Below, in pieces: positions 44,795 through 54,504 of a stretch of DNA of 64,000 nt (its first letter is position 1; each line of letters opens with the position of its first letter). This DNA is from Methylocystis echinoides (GTDB lineage Bacteria; Pseudomonadota; Alphaproteobacteria; Rhizobiales; Beijerinckiaceae). Position numbers and translations under genes: made by a program. The notes under the pieces were generated by a model. It was not told where the DNA came from. It did no database searches and saw only the letters and a list, made by a program, of their open reading frames with translations. The stretch lies in contig NZ_BSEC01000001.1 of assembly GCF_027923385.1 (NCBI RefSeq), forward strand, positions 4,004,001 through 4,068,000, written 5' to 3'.

Positions 44795-44831
44795 GGCGCT
44801 CTGTCGGTGAAACGCGACAGAGCGCCTTTTT
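44795..44831 (+). terminator. Rho-independent terminator after fccB-like gene
   Basis: A perfect 12-bp stem GGCGCTCTGTCG/CGACAGAGCGCC with an 8-nt loop is followed by five Ts. It ends the fccAB-like operon 26 bp after the stop codon. Confidence 0.9.
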
Positions 44832-45005
44832 CTAGGGTCATGGGCGTTCTAGCCTGCAACGCAATCTCCTATCCGTCGTTCTCGACCAAGACTTCTTTGC
44901 CTCTATGACTCGCCCTATTGGAACCGATTGAGCGTCACCCCCACGCTATGGTGGTAGATGCCTCGATAGGCAGCCCGCACCCTCCTCTTGGAAAGCTAAC
45001 CACTA

Positions 45006-46059
45006 GAGCGGTTTCCTCTCAAAGAGGGTCATAGCCTGCGGCGGTGAAAAAGTTGGCGCATTCTTGTGGGGTGAACTCATTGAGCAAGGCGCCGATCCTA
45101 TTCCACAGGGCATCGACGCTTCGCTCGGCGGCTTTGCGCAGGAGGGCCTTGAGCTTCGAGAAGGCCTTCTCGATTGGGTTGAAGTCGGGGCTGTAGGGCG
45201 GCAAGTAGAGCAGCGTCGCTCCGGCCTCCTCGATCGCCTCGCGCACCCCTGCGGCCTTGTGGCTCCCGAGGTTGTCCATCACGACGATGTCACCCGCCGA
45301 GAGTGTTGGCACGAGAACCTGCTCGACATAAGCCTGGAACCAAAGGCCGTTGATCGGGCCGTCGAGAACAAACGGCGCGGTCAATCCGGAAAGCCGCAAC
45401 CCAGCGATAAATGTTGTCGTTTTCCAGTGGCCATGGGGAACGCTGGCGCGCAATCGCTCGCCTCGTGGGGCGCGGCCGTTCTTTCGCGCCATATTCGTGC
45501 TCGCCCAGGTTTCGTCGATGAAGACGAGCTTCTCGGGGTCCAGATCGAGCTGACTATCAAACCACGCCTCTCGGCGCTTCACGATATCCGGACGATCTTG
45601 CTCGCTCGCATGGGCGGTCTTTTTTTCCAGGTGATCTCATGGCGGTCAAAGAAGCGCCATAGCGAGCCGATGCTGAAAACATGCCCACGCTCGGCGAGCC
45701 GAGCCTGCAGCTCCTTCAGCGTGATGTCGCAGGTTTCCTCGACCAGCGAGAGGATCAGGCTCTTGTGCGCATCGATGCGCGCCGACCAGCGGTCTCCACC
45801 GCGTTTGTAGGAGGCCGGCGTGCCGGTCTCCTTCTGCCTTTGACACCAACGGATCGCGCTTGCCGCGGAGACGCCGAAGCGCTCCGCAGCCTGCCTGCGA
45901 GACAGGCCACTCGAGACGGCGGCGACAACGCGTTCACGCAGATCGAGCGAAAGGGTCTTCTTCGGCATGCCTGCCGGCCTCCTTCGCCAGCAGTCAGTTT
46001 GAATCAGACCTGCCCCGATTCGGGAATCCCCAATGATTCATTCAGACAAGAAACCGCTC
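45006..46059 (-). mobile_element. IS630-family insertion sequence
   Basis: A 1054-bp element bounded by inverted repeats GAGCGGTTTC (left) and GAAACCGCTC (right) and flanked on both sides by TA (45004-45005 and 46060-46061), the target duplication used by IS630 elements. It carries one transposase gene in two frames. Because the copy is complete with intact ends and target sites, it looks recent. It inserted three codons before the stop of the adjoining glycosyltransferase gene. Confidence 0.92.
45019..45968 (-). CDS. IS630-family transposase, made by -1 frameshifting
   Basis: The first frame (129 codons from ATG 45968) encodes the helix-turn-helix region [27 protein letters not shown]. The second (45019-45582) encodes the DDE catalytic core: [15 protein letters not shown] and [18 protein letters not shown]. 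They join by a -1 slip at a run of seven As on the coding strand (45620-45626). Read through, the fusion gives [23 protein letters not shown], the normal family sequence. This is the usual expression mode of IS630 transposases. Confidence 0.92.
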
Positions 46060-47101
46060 TAACCCCTTTTCGAGAACTTGTTTGCGACGGCTCGCAAATG
46101 ACTGCATTGGCGAAGCTAACCCGACTCGAAACCAAGCGTGCGCGCTGTTCGAAAGTAGCCGGACCAGCTGAGCGGAAGCCAAGAAGAACTGCGACCGAGC
46201 GGATTACATGCCTCGCAAGAGGGATACTTGGATTGATTATAAAGCCAAAGATGTAATTCACCAGAGCGGCGATGTTGTTGTCAGCAAAACGGGCTTGTTC
46301 GGCACGGGCAATTTTGACGGCGCAGAGAGCGGCAAGCGCTGACGACGGATGGTGACGGAAAGCAAATTTGATGTGTCGACTCACGACCTTGACGATATGC
46401 TGAGTGCGTTCGTCGATATCCGTGCTAAGTGATCCCGCGCGCGCCGTGTGCAATGCTTCCGTACTGGTGGAGTAAGCCACGCCGCCGCAGCGCGCCAGAC
46501 GAATCCAGAGATCCCAATCCTCCGCCTGCCGCAAATCGCGCGCGAATCCGTGCACGGCCAACAAGGCCGCGCGGCGCGCTATCACCCCGGTTGTGCATAC
46601 CGGGTTTTCGCCAAACAAAAGATCGAAAGCATCCGGTCCAAGATCGATCATTCCTTCGCGCTTGGCCAGGAATTTTTCAAAACGCGGCCAATAGGCGGCA
46701 AAGCGGGGCTCAATGGTCCCGTCGGGAAGCAATGTCTCGTAATTGGCGAAGCTGAGCACAGTCTCTGGATGCGCCTCGTGCCAGGCGAGCCTGCGGGCAA
46801 TGGCGGCGCTGTGCAGAATATCATCCGCATCGAGGAAGCAGATCAACTTCCCGCGTGCGGCGCGGATTCCAGCATTTCGCGCGGCGGCGGCGCCATGGTC
46901 GTGGTTACGCCTGAGCACGACCAGTCGCTCGTCCTGCGCTCCGAGTCGCTGGAGCAGCGAGGCGGTCCCGTCGGTCGAGCCGTCGTCAATGACCACGATT
47001 TCAATCGGCGCGGCGGGAATAGACCTGGCGCTGGCGATAGCGCGTTCAATGAAGTCAGCGCCGTTTCGCACCGGTATGATGACACTCAGTTGTGGGGTCA
47101 T
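46004..47101 (-). CDS. Family 2 glycosyltransferase with IS-derived C-terminus
   Basis: A 365-residue GT-A type glycosyltransferase. The N-terminal MTPQLSVIIPVRNGADFIERAI, VVIDDGSTDGTASLL and the DXD-like LICFLDADDIL define the catalytic domain. The last 17 residues (RAVSCLNESLGIPESGQ and V) are read from the IS630 element. Before the insertion the protein would have ended SSRKGVSG, so the insertion only swaps a short tail. It is likely to transfer a sugar in exopolysaccharide assembly. The gene follows the PhyH-like gene by 34 bp. Confidence 0.85.
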   Translation of the reverse strand: MTPQLSVIIPVRNGADFIERAIASARSIPAAPIEIVVIDDGSTDGTASLLQRLGAQDERLVVLRRNHDHGAAAARNAGIRAARGKLICFLDADDILHSAAIARRLAWHEAHPETVLSFANYETLLPDGTIEPRFAAYWPRFEKFLAKREGMIDLGPDAFDLLFGENPVCTTGVIARRAALLAVHGFARDLRQAEDWDLWIRLARCGGVAYSTSTEALHTARAGSLSTDIDERTQHIVKVVSRHIKFAFRHHPSSALAALCAVKIARAEQARFADNNIAALVNYIFGFIINPSIPLARHVIRSVAVLLGFRSAGPATFEQRARLVSSRVSFANAVICEPSQTSSRKGVRAVSCLNESLGIPESGQV

Positions 47102-47135
47102 TTGCGATACTCGCTCTGGAGAGAGACGCCGAGGA

Positions 47136-48125
47136 TCAGCGTGCAGTCTGCTCGGTGATAGGCGCTGGCGCCGCCCGGCGGGCGCGCGTAAGGCGCCGAC
47201 GCAGACCGCCGACGATCCGGCGCCCTTGACGTTGAAGTTCCTGGATCTCGAGCCGCCCAGAAAGGGCTAGGCGGATAGCATTATGGAGTATGGGGTAGCG
47301 ACGCGCGTCGGCGCGCCCGACGACGCAATCCGCAGCCGGTCGTCCGGCATGCGCTCCGAATCCAAGGATACGACGATCCTCGTCATCCATGGTTGGAAGA
47401 AATGCGGCGTTGAGCAACAAGGGACGGTAGCGGCCATGACGGCGGTCAAGCTCCTGGATGCGGGTCGCCGGGTCGTGGAAGTTCAAGAACAGCACGTTGC
47501 GCGGTTTCAGAACAGGCGCTGTCTGGCGGTGAATCCCTGCCGTGTCAAACAGGAATGCAGAACCAGCTGGCCCCAGCATGTCACGCCGACGGCCGAGCAT
47601 GGGCGCTACCTCACCAGGGCTCCAGTGCCGGGGTTCGCAAGCCGGGCGATGGCTGCCCGAAATATAGCTGAAATAACCCGATTCAACGTCTGTAAGATAG
47701 ACGGCGAGTTTCACTTCACGCGGTCTCGCATGTGACTCAACGCGCGTCTCCTCGTACCAGGCGTCATTATGCCAGCCATGGAAATCAGCGTGGGTACGAA
47801 TGGTGCGCCAGCCCCGGGCTTCGGTGAGAACGAAATCGGGGCCTATATAGCGACGCAAAACATTCTTTAGCAATGGATGCAACGCGAGACTCACCACCGC
47901 GGGATCGACAGTCAGCGCGTCTTCAACCAAGAGTCTCCATTTCTCATTCTGTTCGTAACCGCGCCAAGTGTTGAAGGAAGGTCGTTCGAGGACACGCTCG
48001 AACGAGTCCTGCAAGCCGACGAGCGCGTCCGCGTCGAGCATCGTCGGCAGGGCGACAATGCCGTCGCGTGTGAGAACGTCGTAAATGGAGTCAGGGATGT
48101 ATGACGGGTGATTGTTATCTGACAC
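47136..48125 (-). CDS. Phytanoyl-CoA dioxygenase (PhyH)-like Fe(II)/2-oxoglutarate oxygenase
   Basis: A 329-residue protein with the double-stranded beta-helix metal motif HADFHGWHNDAWYEE (His-x-Asp) and the distal GIHRQTAPVLKPRNVL (His and Arg). GTG 48125 was chosen because GAGG lies about 9 bp upstream and because a sigma-54-like promoter ends near 48196, downstream of the alternative ATG 48275. PhyH-like oxygenases hydroxylate lipids or sugars; here, beside glycosyltransferases and galE, a sugar or lipid-modifying role is inferred. Confidence 0.72.
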   Translation of the reverse strand: MSDNNHPSYIPDSIYDVLTRDGIVALPTMLDADALVGLQDSFERVLERPSFNTWRGYEQNEKWRLLVEDALTVDPAVVSLALHPLLKNVLRRYIGPDFVLTEARGWRTIRTHADFHGWHNDAWYEETRVESHARPREVKLAVYLTDVESGYFSYISGSHRPACEPRHWSPGEVAPMLGRRRDMLGPAGSAFLFDTAGIHRQTAPVLKPRNVLFLNFHDPATRIQELDRRHGRYRPLLLNAAFLPTMDDEDRRILGFGAHAGRPAADCVVGRADARRYPILHNAIRLALSGRLEIQELQRQGRRIVGGLRRRLTRARRAAPAPITEQTAR

Positions 48126-48195
48126 TTTAGAAACCTCGATAAGGCAAACGGAAACGGCGCCCAGGTTCAACCACGGGCCGGCTATTTGCTCTTGA

Positions 48196-48210
48196 GCAAG
48201 GCGGGCGCCA
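48196..48210 (-). promoter_or_regulatory. Candidate sigma-54 promoter upstream of the PhyH-like gene
   Basis: Reading leftwards, TGGCGCCCGCCTTGCT keeps the invariant GG at -24 and GC at -12 with correct 15-bp geometry (consensus TGGCACG-N4-TTGCW). The start of transcription would fall near 48185, upstream of GTG 48125. A sigma-54 activator is encoded 1.3 kb to the right. Confidence 0.5.
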
Positions 48211-48365
48211 TGAATTTGCTGACTGGTTGTGTCGCAAGACTGCGCTTCGCCGTCGCTTGCATCCCTGCGGGTCATTGCGAAATCGAAAGGTCGTGGCGAA
48301 ATGCGAACCCCACCCGACCGTGAGTGCGCGTTCGCCGCCCGCGTCGCGGACGGCGCCGCTCCGGC

Positions 48366-49373
48366 TTACGCCACGAGCAAATCGGATGATCGCAAGAGCT
48401 TTTCGTCGAGCCCGCGTTCCCAGTCGATCGCCTGTCGCACGATCTGCTCCAGATCCTGATTCGCCGGACGCCATCCGAGCGCCCGAATGCGCGCGTTCGA
48501 AGAGACGATCCGGGCAGGATCACCGTCCCGGCGACCGGAAACCTCAACCTCGAAGTCGACTCCAGAGACCTTTTTGACCATCTCGATCACTTCTAAAACG
48601 GAGTAACCGCGCGAATAGCCGACATTGCAGGTGACGCTGTCGCCGCCGTTGCGAAGATGTGCAAGGGCATTCACATGCGCCCGCACAAGGTCGGTCACAT
48701 GGATGTAATCGCGAACGCAGGAGCCATCTTCGGTTGGATAATCTGTTCCGAAGATCTGCATGCGCTTTCTCATGCCGAGCGCAGTCTGCACGGCCACCTT
48801 GATCAAATGTGTCGCGTTTGGCGTCGACTGTCCGGTTCGACCTTTTGGATCAGCGCCCGCTACATTGAAATAGCGAAGCGCGGCATGGCTTATGGCATGC
48901 GCTCTGGAGACGTCCTGCAGCATCCATTCGACCATCAACTTCGAGCGGCCATAGGGGTTGATGGGCTCAGTCGGCGTTTCTTCGCTGACATATTCGATCT
49001 GCGGCTCTCCGTAAACCGCCGCTGTCGACGAGAATACGAAATGAGAAACGTCGCAAGCCACCGCCGACGCGATCAGCGAGCGGGCGTTGGCGGCATTGTT
49101 CTCATAATAACGGAGCGGATCCGAGATCGAGTCCGGAACGACGATGTTGGCGGCAAAATGCAGAATGGCGTCGACCTTATGACGCCGCAGCGTCTGCATC
49201 ACGAGCTCGCGGTCACCGATGTCGCCGACCACAAGGGGGACATTGTCCGGCACTGCCCAGCGGAAGCCGGTGCTGAGGTTGTCCAGAACGACGACATCCT
49301 CGCCCTGGTCTGCAAGCTCCAGCACCATATGGCTGCCGATGTAGCCGGCGCCCCCGGTGATCAACACGGTCAT
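48366..49373 (-). CDS. galE: UDP-glucose 4-epimerase
   Basis: A 335-residue extended SDR. VLITGGAGYIGSHMVLELADQG binds NAD, the catalytic Tyr and Lys lie in NPYGRSK near residue 145, and the GalE C-terminal domain (GRRDGDPARIVSSNARIRALGWRPA) is intact. It supplies UDP-galactose for polysaccharide synthesis. It is divergent from the sigma-54 activator gene and belongs to the exopolysaccharide locus. Confidence 0.95.
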   Translation of the reverse strand: MTVLITGGAGYIGSHMVLELADQGEDVVVLDNLSTGFRWAVPDNVPLVVGDIGDRELVMQTLRRHKVDAILHFAANIVVPDSISDPLRYYENNAANARSLIASAVACDVSHFVFSSTAAVYGEPQIEYVSEETPTEPINPYGRSKLMVEWMLQDVSRAHAISHAALRYFNVAGADPKGRTGQSTPNATHLIKVAVQTALGMRKRMQIFGTDYPTEDGSCVRDYIHVTDLVRAHVNALAHLRNGGDSVTCNVGYSRGYSVLEVIEMVKKVSGVDFEVEVSGRRDGDPARIVSSNARIRALGWRPANQDLEQIVRQAIDWERGLDEKLLRSSDLLVA

Positions 49374-49534
49374 CTGATTCTCCTTGAGTTAATGAGACAG
49401 TTTGTAACAAATCCTTCAATTATTTCCGCTTGTTTGTTGCAAAGTGTTCGCTTTGCGTTTACATCGGAAATGATAGAAGGATAGCTTAGCAAAAGCCTTG
49501 ATAACTTACTTCTTACTAGAGAGACGGCACGAGC

Positions 49535-50941
49535 ATGCCAAAACCGTATGTCCTCATTGTCGAGGATGTCCCTAGTCTTGCAGCGACATACGCGGGCTAT
49601 CTCGCGCGAGAGCCAGTCATTGTTGACGTGGCCCATGACGGGAAGAGCGCACTCTCGCTCTTGGAACGGAAGCCGGTCGCAATCCTGATCGTCGACGTTC
49701 GCTTGCCCGACATGAGCGGTTTGGAGATATTGCAGCAGCTCAAGGAGATGGGCTCCACCGCCGAGGTCATCGTCATCACAGCCGAGGGTTCGGTGCAATT
49801 GGCGGTGGAAGCGATGCGGCTCGGCGCTTATGACTTCGTTATCAAGCCGTTCACGCGCGACCGTCTGTGCATCACCGTGCGCAACGCCCTTGATAAGCAT
49901 TCGCTGACCGATCGCCTGGCCGAAGCGACTGAAGAAATCGCCACAAAAAGAATCGGACGTTTTATTGGTGAATCGCCAGTGATGCAGGGCGTCTATCGGG
50001 TGCTCAAGAGCGCCGCCGCGAGTGATGCGACCGTTTTCGTTACCGGCGAGTCCGGCACGGGAAAGGAACTCGCCGCCGAGGCGCTGCACATGTTGAGCAA
50101 GCGGCGGAAGGGGCCGTTTGTCGTGGTCAACTGCGCCGCGATCCCCAAAGATCTGCTCGAGAGCGAGATATTCGGACACGTTAAAGGCGCTTTTACCGGT
50201 GCGACCGCTGACAGGGAAGGCGCCGCCCTTCAAGCCAATGGGGGAACGCTGTTTCTCGATGAAATTGGCGAAATGAACTTTGATCTGCAGGCGAAGATGC
50301 TGCGTTTCCTGCAGAACAAGGCGGTTCAGCGCGTCGGAGACAGCAAGCTCAAGACCGCCGATGTGCGCATCGTCTGCGCGACCAATCGTGATCCCCAGGC
50401 GGAAGTTGCTGCGGGCAGGTTCAGGGAAGATCTCTTCTATCGCCTGCACGTCGTGCCACTCGAGATGCCGGCCCTGAGAGAACGCGACCAGGATATTCTG
50501 CTGATCGCCCAGTCCTTTCTCGAGGAATTCTGCAAGCGGGATGAAAAGCGCTTCAAGCGCTTTTCTCCTGAAACGGAGGCCGTGTTTCGCGCCTGTTCCT
50601 GGCCCGGAAACGTGCGGCAGCTCCAGAATGTCGTGCGCTCCATCGTCGTGCTCAACGACGGTGATGAAGTGACGCTCGAGATGCTGCCACGCGAGTTGTC
50701 GGCAGCGAGATCGGAAGTCAGATACGCCGATCCGCGGCAAGCCGCCGTCCCGGACCTTATGCCGTCTGCGCCGCGCGCGGTCCCCGTCATCAGCACGATC
50801 GCTCCGCTCGAAGACGTGATCAAGGAGACGATTGAAAGAGCGATCGAACTGAGCGACGGCTCGATTCCGCGCGCCGCGGCCGCATTGAAGGTCAGTCCCT
50901 CGACGCTCTATCGACGCATCCAGGGATGGCAGGAGAGCTAG
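49535..50941 (+). CDS. NtrC/LuxO-type sigma-54-dependent response regulator
   Basis: A 468-residue activator. The receiver domain has Asp54 (ILIVDVRLPDMSG) and Lys104 (FVIKPF). The AAA+ domain has Walker A GESGTGKE (residues 171-178), the sigma-54 contact motif GAFTGA (218-223), LFLDEIGEM and the arginine finger region. A Fis-type helix-turn-helix closes it (IPRAAAALKVSPSTLYRRIQGW). The closest functional parallels are LuxO-type regulators of biofilm and exopolysaccharide genes. No cognate kinase is visible here. It points away from galE and is convergent with the wzz gene. Confidence 0.92.
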   Translation: MPKPYVLIVEDVPSLAATYAGYLAREPVIVDVAHDGKSALSLLERKPVAILIVDVRLPDMSGLEILQQLKEMGSTAEVIVITAEGSVQLAVEAMRLGAYDFVIKPFTRDRLCITVRNALDKHSLTDRLAEATEEIATKRIGRFIGESPVMQGVYRVLKSAAASDATVFVTGESGTGKELAAEALHMLSKRRKGPFVVVNCAAIPKDLLESEIFGHVKGAFTGATADREGAALQANGGTLFLDEIGEMNFDLQAKMLRFLQNKAVQRVGDSKLKTADVRIVCATNRDPQAEVAAGRFREDLFYRLHVVPLEMPALRERDQDILLIAQSFLEEFCKRDEKRFKRFSPETEAVFRACSWPGNVRQLQNVVRSIVVLNDGDEVTLEMLPRELSAARSEVRYADPRQAAVPDLMPSAPRAVPVISTIAPLEDVIKETIERAIELSDGSIPRAAAALKVSPSTLYRRIQGWQES

Positions 50942-50990
50942 AGCGCTTCTGCCATCATTCAGGCGTCGGAACCCCGTTGTTCGCGCTGGA

Positions 50991-52011
50991 TCAGGCGACA
51001 TAGCCGCCAGCTTTCGGAACGAGGGCGATGACGGGCAAGCCGGATGCCGCTTCGAGGTCATCCTGGCGGCGCAGTCTCGGATCGAGGATCTCGAAGGCGA
51101 CCGCAAGTCCGGCTCCGAGCACGAGTCCGCCAACGAGGCCCGCGAGCATGAAAATGACTCTGCCGGGCGTTACCGGCGTCGTCGGCTCCTGAGGAGAATC
51201 GATGACCTTGATGCGTTCGGGGGACTCATAGCGGCCCAGAGACCCTGTCAGACGCGCCATCTCATACCGCTTGGCAAGAAGATCATGCATCTCGCGAGCC
51301 GCGGCGACGGCGCGCTCGAGTTTCTGCAACTGCTGTTCGATCGGCGCGAAAGTCGAGATGCCGTCGCGCAATTCGTCGACCCCCCTTCTCAATTGTTCGA
51401 CCTCATTGTGCAGCGTGCTCCGCCTGCCTTCGGCCTCCTGAAGCCGTTGCATCTGGGAAAGCAACAGGGGCGTGGTTTTTTGTTCTCCGTTCACAACGGC
51501 GCCCGCCGCCATGTTCCACAGACGATCCATGTCGATATTGTTGATGGCGGTCGCCGCCTTGAGCAGATTGGCGCGCTCTTCTTCCAGCCTCTTGAGCTTT
51601 CTCTCGACCGCGCGCACTTCCGTATGTTCGTCGGTGTAGCGTGCGCGCAGGCTCGCCAACTCGCCGGAAAGATGCACGATCGATTCCTCGAGCTTGCCAA
51701 CGACCGGATTCAGCGACGAAAGACGCGCGCGTAGATCGTTGAACACGGCGTCTGCCGTCGCCAGCTCCATGGCCTTTTCTTCGAGCTTCTGTTGCATCGC
51801 GGCAAGGCGCGTGACGTTGGTCGAGTAGAGTGCGGGAAGCTTGTCGGCGTTTTCAGTTTTATAATTGGCGAACGCTTGCTCGGCGGCGGAGAGGGCCTCG
51901 CGGCGTTCAGAGAGTTGCTGAAAAAGGAAGGTCTCGCTGTTCTCGACCGCCCCGCGTTCTGGCGAAACAAGACGCTCGATGAAACGTCGTCCCACGGCAT
52001 CGAGCGTCTTT
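50991..52011 (-). pseudogene. Wzz/GumC chain-length protein, C-terminal part (split by IS21)
   Basis: This is the distal part of a polysaccharide co-polymerase, with long coiled coils (FLFQQLSERREALSAAEQAFANYKTEN, LEELERKLKRLEEERANLL type) and the closing membrane helix FMLAGLVGGLVLGAGLAVAFEILDPRL. No tyrosine-kinase domain follows. Removing the IS21 element and one 7-bp repeat joins this part in frame to the N-terminal part at 54505-54936 (AEGLGKTLDAVGRRFIERL), giving a 481-residue protein. As it stands, only internal starts exist. Confidence 0.9.
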
Positions 52012-52161
52012 TGTCAATCGGCACTGAAGTGGGACCCCTGATCGGCGCCGAAAAGGGACCCCCTCGAGACGCGGATTTTCCGCACTTGGCACGACGGAGG
52101 GAGGGCGTAGCCCGAGTGGAGTTGCGCCAAGTGCGGCGGCGGCTTGTTGGGTGAGAGGAAC

Positions 52162-52893
52162 TCAGGCGCGGTTTTTGAAGCGCCAGCTTTCGTTGCCGGT
52201 TTCGATGATGTCACAGTGATGAGTGAGCCGGTCTAGGAGCGCGGTCGTCATTTTGGGGTCGACGAAAACGCTTGGCCATTCGCCGAAGGCGAGATTGGTG
52301 GTGACGATCACCGAGGTCCGCTCGTAGAGCCGGCTGATGAGATGGAAAAGCAGTTGTCCGCCGGCCTGAGCGAAAGGGAGATAGCCAAGCTCGTCGAGAA
52401 CGACAAAATCCATCCGTGTGAGATAATCCGCCATGCGGCCCTGGCGCCCGGCGCGGGTTTCCGCCTCGAGGCGATTGACGAGATCGACGGTGTTGAAGAA
52501 GCGCCCGCGCAGGCTGGCGCGAATGCAGCTTCTGGCAATGGCGATGGCGAGATGCGTCTTGCCGGTCCCCGTGCCGCCCACGAGAACGATGTTGCGTTGT
52601 TGGGCGACGAAGTCGCCGCTGGCAAGATCGCGCACCAGAGCTTCGTTGACCGTCGCGCCGTCGAAGACAAAATCGTCGATATCCTTCGCCAGTGGCAGTT
52701 TGGCGATGGTCATCTGATATTTGATGGAGCGAGCGTGCTTTTCGTCGATTTCGGCTTTGAGGAGATCGCCAATGATCTGCGGCGGTTCATGTTGCCGCTT
52801 GATGCCCGTCGTCATCACGTCGTCGTAAGCGCTTCTCATGCCGAAGAGCTTGAGTTCTCCCATGAGATCGAAGATTTGCGTGCGTTCCATCAT
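52162..52893 (-). CDS. istB: IS21 helper ATPase IstB
   Basis: A 243-residue AAA+ ATPase that loads the IstA transposase on target DNA. The Walker A motif is [15 protein letters not shown] and Walker B is [10 protein letters not shown]. The ATG at 52893 overlaps the istA stop (TGATG), the usual coupled arrangement. The last residues ([13 protein letters not shown]) fit the family. Confidence 0.95.
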   Translation of the reverse strand: MMERTQIFDLMGELKLFGMRSAYDDVMTTGIKRQHEPPQIIGDLLKAEIDEKHARSIKYQMTIAKLPLAKDIDDFVFDGATVNEALVRDLASGDFVAQQRNIVLVGGTGTGKTHLAIAIARSCIRASLRGRFFNTVDLVNRLEAETRAGRQGRMADYLTRMDFVVLDELGYLPFAQAGGQLLFHLISRLYERTSVIVTTNLAFGEWPSVFVDPKMTTALLDRLTHHCDIIETGNESWRFKNRA

Positions 52894-54392
52894 CAGCCTG
52901 AACTCCTCAGTTGGTCGTATTTTGCGCAATCGGCGAGAGGGGCATGCCGGAGCTTCAGGGCGTCCGGCGTGAGGATGGTCAGCGGCGGGCCGGGATCGCG
53001 GCGGCGCGCAAGAATGTTAAGAATGACGTCGGCGGAGTGCACGCCTTGGCACAAGGCTTCGGCGCAGGCGGCCTCGACCGTGGGCAGCCCGTCTTCGAGA
53101 ACCGCGGCGAGAACCTTCACCATCTGACGGTCGCCGTCTGCGGAGCCAGAGAGTTTGCGCCGGATCCTTTCCATGGCGGCGGGCAAGACCCAGTCCTTGA
53201 ACGGCGCGCCATTCCTCAAGGCGCCAGGCTTTCGCGCCAGGACCGGCACGTAATGCCAAGGGTCGTAAGCCGTCTCATCACGGCCAAAGCGTCGACGATG
53301 TTCGCCGACGACGCCCCCATCCTGCCGAATGACGATGCGATCGGCATAGGCCTGGACTTCGACAGGCCGGCCCACGGCATTGGCCATCACCGAGTATTTG
53401 TTGCTGTCGAAGCGAACCAGGCAGGTCTTCGACACCGCGGCGCTCACCGCATGGAAGCCGTCGAAGCAACCGCGCAACGGCACGAGTTTTTGTCGCTCGT
53501 CCTCGAAGACCTCCCAAATCGTTCTATCGCCCATCTCCGGGTGGCGATGCGCCTTGGCGTAGGCGATACATTTGTCCAGGAGCCAGGCGTTCAACTCGTC
53601 ATAGCTCTTGAACCGCAGGCGGGGTGTGAAGAAGCGTTCGCGAATGACGCCGACCTGGTTCTCGACCTGGCCTTTCTCCCAGCCCGACGCCGGCGTGCAG
53701 GCTACGGGCTCGACGAGATAATGCCCGCACATCTGTAGAAAGCGGCGGTTGTATTGCCGCTCCTTGCCGACGAAGATCGTCTCCACCGCGGTCTTCATGT
53801 TGTCGTAGATGCCGCGGGCGCAGGCGCCCTTGAAAAAGCCGAAGGCGCGGTCGTGCGCGTCGAACACCATCTCTTGCGTCTCACGCGGATAGGCGCGGAC
53901 AAACGGCATGCGGCTGTGACAAAGCCGCATGTGGGCTGCCTTCACGGTCACCGTCGCGCCGTTCAGAATGACGACTTCATGGCTCCAATCGAACTGGTAG
54001 GCGTCACCAGGGGAAAAACTCAGCGGCACATAGGCCTGGGCCAGCACGGTTCCGCGTTCCTTGCGCCAGTTCTTGGCGTAACGGCGGACGGCGTCATAAC
54101 TGCCTTCATAGCCAAGTTCTCGCAGCTCTTCATAAAGGCGGATAAGCGTCAACCGCTCGCGGGCCGGCTTCCCATCATTCCCCAGAAGCAAAGCGTCGAG
54201 CTGCTCCCGCCAGGGGCCTATTTTGGGGAGCGGCTGCCTTTCCCGCTCGTAATGGAACTCCGTCGCATCAGAACGGATGACCTTCCGCACCACCTTCCGT
54301 GACACACGAAGGTCCCGGCAGATCTCCTTGATCGGCTTCTTGTGTCGGAAATAGGCGAGACGAATCTTTGCAATCGTTTCCACAATCAGCAT
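52893..54392 (-). CDS. istA: IS21-family transposase IstA
   Basis: A 499-residue transposase from ATG 54392 (an upstream ATG at 54425 is possible). It has an N-terminal helix-turn-helix ([22 protein letters not shown]) and an integrase core with DDE residues in [21 protein letters not shown] and the later [12 protein letters not shown]. It is followed by istB with a 1-bp overlap. The frame is intact over the whole length. Confidence 0.95.
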   Translation of the reverse strand: MLIVETIAKIRLAYFRHKKPIKEICRDLRVSRKVVRKVIRSDATEFHYERERQPLPKIGPWREQLDALLLGNDGKPARERLTLIRLYEELRELGYEGSYDAVRRYAKNWRKERGTVLAQAYVPLSFSPGDAYQFDWSHEVVILNGATVTVKAAHMRLCHSRMPFVRAYPRETQEMVFDAHDRAFGFFKGACARGIYDNMKTAVETIFVGKERQYNRRFLQMCGHYLVEPVACTPASGWEKGQVENQVGVIRERFFTPRLRFKSYDELNAWLLDKCIAYAKAHRHPEMGDRTIWEVFEDERQKLVPLRGCFDGFHAVSAAVSKTCLVRFDSNKYSVMANAVGRPVEVQAYADRIVIRQDGGVVGEHRRRFGRDETAYDPWHYVPVLARKPGALRNGAPFKDWVLPAAMERIRRKLSGSADGDRQMVKVLAAVLEDGLPTVEAACAEALCQGVHSADVILNILARRRDPGPPLTILTPDALKLRHAPLADCAKYDQLRSSG

Positions 54393-54504
54393 CCCAACCC
54401 CGGCCTCCCTCGAAAAGGAGGCCATTGTGGACCCTTCGCCAAAGGGGTCCCGATTGGACGCCGATCACCCCAAAAGCGGGGTCCTTATTCCATGCCGATC
54501 AACA

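Larger units (their letters stand above)
52012..54504 (-). mobile_element. IS21-family insertion sequence
   Basis: A 2493-bp element beginning TGTCAATCGGCACTGAAGTG at its left end and TGTTGATCGGCATGGAATAA at its right end (read inward). Both ends carry internal GGGACCCC-like repeats. It is flanked by identical 7-bp copies of CGTCTTT (52005-52011 and 54505-54511). It holds istA and istB in the normal overlapping order. Intact ends, intact genes and a perfect target duplication mean a recent, probably active insertion. Confidence 0.95.

Noticed and set aside
49439..49456. GCAAAG/CTTTGC hairpin between galE and the activator
   Set aside because: The stem is short, has no T-run and lies in a divergent promoter region, so it is not a terminator; an operator role cannot be shown.
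49439..49460. Sigma-54 promoter for galE
   Set aside because: A TTGC-like -12 exists but the -24 GG is missing at the right spacing.
49370..51133. A 587-codon open frame on the minus strand opposite the sigma-54 activator
   Set aside because: The activator on the plus strand has all catalytic motifs, and the reverse frame has none and spans two gene boundaries.
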